DNA from: a virus
Virus record (IMG/VR): IMGVR_UViG_3300034062_004470
Location: 1 to 24,140 of that record
Direction: 5' to 3' (one strand)
DNA length: 24,140 nucleotides
Of the stretch, positions 22,439 through 24,140 are shown one piece after another. The translations under genes were made by a program, and so were the position numbers. The notes beneath the pieces are model-generated. The model saw nothing but the letters and a program-made list of their open reading frames with translations, did no database searches and was not told the origin of the DNA. How positions within the stretch are numbered: the stretch's first letter is position 1; each line of letters starts with the position of its first letter.

Positions 22439-22444
22439 AAATCA

Positions 22445-22472
22445 ATTATACTATACATAATATTCTAGTCAA
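22445..22472 (-). promoter_or_regulatory. Promoter of the small membrane protein, leaderless type
   Basis: The minus strand reads TTGACT (22467-22472), a 16-bp spacer, TATAAT (22445-22450), six bases, then the ATG at 22438. The -35 box overlaps the last codons of the SGNH-like gene. Confidence 0.7.
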
Positions 22473-23130
22473 CTGCAATAATACTAAGTTTATCTGAAAA
22501 CAATTTCCAGATCTTTTCCATATACTCAGGTTTTAATCCATCTACTGGATGAGGAGCATCTGTATGTGTCATAGATGGAGTTAGCTCAGGAACTCCTAAT
22601 GAATCTAATATATCTTGTTGAGTAATAATTATATCGAATCCAGCTTCACTTGAATACTTGTGCAATGCAGCCAAGAACTCTCTATTCTGATCTATTCTTT
22701 CTATAATTGTGTAGTAAGGACTAATTCCTTCATGTTTTAAAAGCATCTCAGTAAACTGAGGCAATGGCTCTATTACAACTACTTTAGAATTAGGGAAATT
22801 GTCCTTTATGTTCTGAATGAACATTTTTACCGTATTGTCCGCATTTTTATATTTAGGTAAAAATGTTCTAGTATCAACATATCCCATCCATAAGGCCAAT
22901 ATGCCATCATCCTTAATGATTGAGAATGGTTGTGGCATATGATTAACGGTTCTAGCAATTTCAACTCCAGAAGACATCTCATCTTCTTCCCGCATTTGCT
23001 CAACACTAAATCCATGCATTTTTTTAGCAGCTTTGGGCCAAGGTATGAATTTAACCTCGTGTTTTTCTGGATAGTAGTGCTCTATTGCCCTAGATAGATG
23101 ACAATCGCTAATCATGTATACATTTTTCAT
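22465..23130 (-). CDS. SGNH/GDSL-like hydrolase-fold protein
   Basis: This is 221 residues from MKNVYMISDCHLSR; an in-frame Met at 23160 lies inside the preceding gene and is not chosen. Block I is represented by ISDCHLS with S8 as candidate nucleophile, a block III-like turn by MGYVDTR (G83), and block V by DAPHPVDG (D191, H194), the D-x-x-H pair of SGNH hydrolases. The residues before block V and the helix EFLAALHKYSSEAGFD (151-166) fit the fold. The canonical GDS and GxND are altered, so activity as an esterase is uncertain. It starts one base after the stop of the cupin-like gene, implying a functional pair. Confidence 0.65.
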   Translation of the reverse strand: MKNVYMISDCHLSRAIEHYYPEKHEVKFIPWPKAAKKMHGFSVEQMREEDEMSSGVEIARTVNHMPQPFSIIKDDGILALWMGYVDTRTFLPKYKNADNTVKMFIQNIKDNFPNSKVVVIEPLPQFTEMLLKHEGISPYYTIIERIDQNREFLAALHKYSSEAGFDIIITQQDILDSLGVPELTPSMTHTDAPHPVDGLKPEYMEKIWKLFSDKLSIIAVD

Positions 23131-23131
23131 A

Positions 23132-23683
23132 TTATATAAACTCTCTTCCTGCCGCAGCATATTGTTTTACAAGAAAATCTTTAAGTATGTTTTTTTCATT
23201 AAAAATAATAGAAAATTTGTCTTCTAAATTTTGAACAGAATGATTTTTGCCTTTTTTAAACCATACAACATCTCCAGCGTTTAATATAATTTTTGTTTCA
23301 AACTGTATTGAATCTGTTGGATTATCATAAAAAGTCCATTCTGATTTACCCATGCATTGCCAATGTATTACGTCATTTTCATCTGAATGTTTAGTTGTTG
23401 GACTTCCCCCACCCACTCCTTCTATGAGTAAAAGTGTAGTTTTTACGCCGTAAAGACTTGAACATTCATTATAAAAATTATCTACGTTTGCGTCTTCAAA
23501 AAAATATTCAGGTACTACTTTCATTGAGCCCAAAGGCTTTCCATCATCACTATTTGTTACATTCTCTTTTTGTTTATATGCTTTATCAAATAAAGATCTT
23601 GCTGGTGGAGTAGCATAATTTCTAAAGACCACGTAGTTATTTGTGTCAAGGATTGCACGTGCTTCTTCAGAGCTTATTTTCAT
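23132..23683 (-). CDS. Cupin/JmjC-like putative Fe(II)-dependent protein
   Basis: This 183-residue protein has an HxD...H pattern: H99-S-D101 (in TTKHSDENDVIHW) and H148 (in KGKNHSVQN). The stretch WTFYDNPT and the strand LNAGDVVWFKKGKNH are typical of the cupin_8/JmjC-like double-stranded beta-helix. Iron and 2-oxoglutarate are therefore likely cofactors, though a 2OG-binding Lys or Arg is not assigned. The N-terminal ~60 residues, starting MKISSEEARAIL, are a helical lead. It is leaderless by the same -10/ATG spacing as other oxygenases (promoter 23690-23698) and is one base away from the SGNH-like gene. Confidence 0.7.
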   Translation of the reverse strand: MKISSEEARAILDTNNYVVFRNYATPPARSLFDKAYKQKENVTNSDDGKPLGSMKVVPEYFFEDANVDNFYNECSSLYGVKTTLLLIEGVGGGSPTTKHSDENDVIHWQCMGKSEWTFYDNPTDSIQFETKIILNAGDVVWFKKGKNHSVQNLEDKFSIIFNEKNILKDFLVKQYAAAGREFI

Positions 23684-23689
23684 TTATTA

Positions 23690-23698
23690 ATTATACCA
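23690..23698 (-). promoter_or_regulatory. Extended -10 promoter, leaderless type
   Basis: TGGTATAAT, then TAATAA, then ATG at 23683 on the minus strand. The six-base spacing is identical to that at 141, 3088, 4519 and 22438. Confidence 0.65.
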
Positions 23699-23826
23699 GT
23701 ATAGATTTTAGTTGACTACTATTTAAGATTTATCAAAATGTTAATAAATTTTTAATTTGTATGATACACGTATTTCAGATGTCCGTTTTGTCTATATAGT
23801 CCGCACATATATAAATGACCTTGAGC

Positions 23827-23861
23827 GTGAGTGTGGTGTAACTCACAAAAATAGTTTGTGA
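23827..23861 (+). promoter_or_regulatory. Mutually exclusive hairpins, possible attenuator
   Basis: GTGAGT (23827-23832) can pair with ACTCAC (23841-23846). TCACAAA (23843-23849) can instead pair with TTTGTGA (23855-23861). The two structures share TCAC and cannot form together. Confidence 0.4.
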
Positions 23862-23873
23862 ATACTAGCGAGT

Positions 23874-23898
23874 AACCCCCCTAAATGTCAGACCCCCC
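23874..23898. repeat. Pair of C6 boxes resembling the nrdJ promoter repeat
   Basis: AACCCCCC (23874-23881) and GACCCCCC (23891-23898) lie nine bases apart. The flank downstream, TGCTAGGATTATAGTATAAA, resembles that after the 19082-19097 repeat (TATGGAATTATACTAAATAG). Confidence 0.55.
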
Positions 23899-23954
23899 TG
23901 CTAGGATTATAGTATAAAGAAAGTAAGAAAGTCTTACTAAGAAAGGTAGTTAAA

Positions 23955-24137
23955 ATGACTACACTAATCCGAGAGATTACTCTCTCTAATGTCCGAGCCG
24001 ATGAGGCTAATCTAATTGTCTGCGCTTTCTGCTCAGACTACGCAAGCGAAATGTTTTGCGGTAAATGTAAAGAATACAAGGGCTTAATGACCCTTGGTGA
24101 GTGGTTATCTTACACTCAGGAAAGTTGGGTGATGTAA
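23955..24137 (+). CDS. Small zinc-ribbon protein
   Basis: This 60-residue protein has AAAGGTAG before its ATG. It contains C23-x2-C26 and C35-x2-C38 (VCAFCSDYA, MFCGKCKEY), a compact zinc ribbon. Its stop TAA is followed by an overlapping ATG at 24137, probably the start of another gene beyond the window. Function unknown; small zinc-ribbon proteins are common in phage early regions. Confidence 0.72.
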   Translation: MTTLIREITLSNVRADEANLIVCAFCSDYASEMFCGKCKEYKGLMTLGEWLSYTQESWVM

Positions 24138-24140
24138 TGT

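Larger units (their letters stand above)
23699..23954. other. Non-coding region with alternative hairpins and C-runs
   Basis: This 256-bp stretch lies between the divergent cupin-like and zinc-ribbon genes. It holds two overlapping hairpins (23827-23861), two C6 boxes and possible weak -10 boxes (TATGAT near 23760, TATAGT near 23908). No ORF was supported. A plus-strand leader preceding the zinc-ribbon gene is plausible. Confidence 0.5.

Overview
The window looks like part of the genome of a tailed double-stranded DNA phage. It has an uninterrupted run of tail-fibre and adhesin-like genes, a two-segment holin-like protein, a separate exported lysozyme-like enzyme and a phage-type B12-dependent ribonucleotide reductase. 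No ribosomal, housekeeping, integrase or transposase genes were seen. Composition is AT-rich. Several start codons sit exactly six bases after an extended -10 box, which fits leaderless mRNAs, and there is a near-consensus ParB site. Both features, together with the style of the tail proteins, fit a phage of a low-GC (for example aquatic) actinobacterium. The host assignment is inference.

Layout. (1) 1-4519, minus strand: the start of a collagen-like protein, then a tight cassette of five Fe(II)/2-oxoglutarate oxygenase paralogues of the prolyl-4-hydroxylase type plus one protein resembling the DUF6065 family. (2) A strong terminator at 4561-4594, then 4602-16598, minus strand: twelve genes, mostly tail fibre, adhesin or baseplate-like. 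Two large ones have the order Ig/Fn3-like domains, then a Pro/Phe/Gly linker, then a C-terminal Hint (intein/hedgehog-like) domain of exactly 153 residues. (3) 16668-18915, minus strand: a holin-like protein with an EF-hand loop, and nrdJ. (4) 18916-19206: a divergent control region with two consensus promoters, a tandem GACCCCCC repeat and AT-rich DNA. (5) 19207-22003, plus strand: lysozyme-like enzyme, three small proteins, a TylF-like methyltransferase, a terminator, a small protein and a sixth oxygenase. (6) 22004-22300: non-coding, with a parS-like site and two hairpins. (7) 22301-23683, minus strand: small membrane protein, SGNH-like protein and cupin/JmjC-like protein. (8) 23684-24137, plus strand: a non-coding stretch with alternative hairpins and C-runs, then a zinc-ribbon protein.

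How the parts may work together. nrdJ would supply deoxynucleotides for phage replication. The holin-like protein and the lysozyme-like enzyme would lyse the host. The tail cluster would recognise the host surface. The most interesting theme is the seven putative Fe(II)-dependent oxygenase or cupin proteins next to Pro/Gly-rich tail proteins, which suggests post-translational hydroxylation of virion proteins; this is a hypothesis. Five transcription units, mainly those encoding the oxygenases and cupin-like protein, appear to use leaderless promoters. The tail operon uses promoters with short leaders and Shine-Dalgarno sites.
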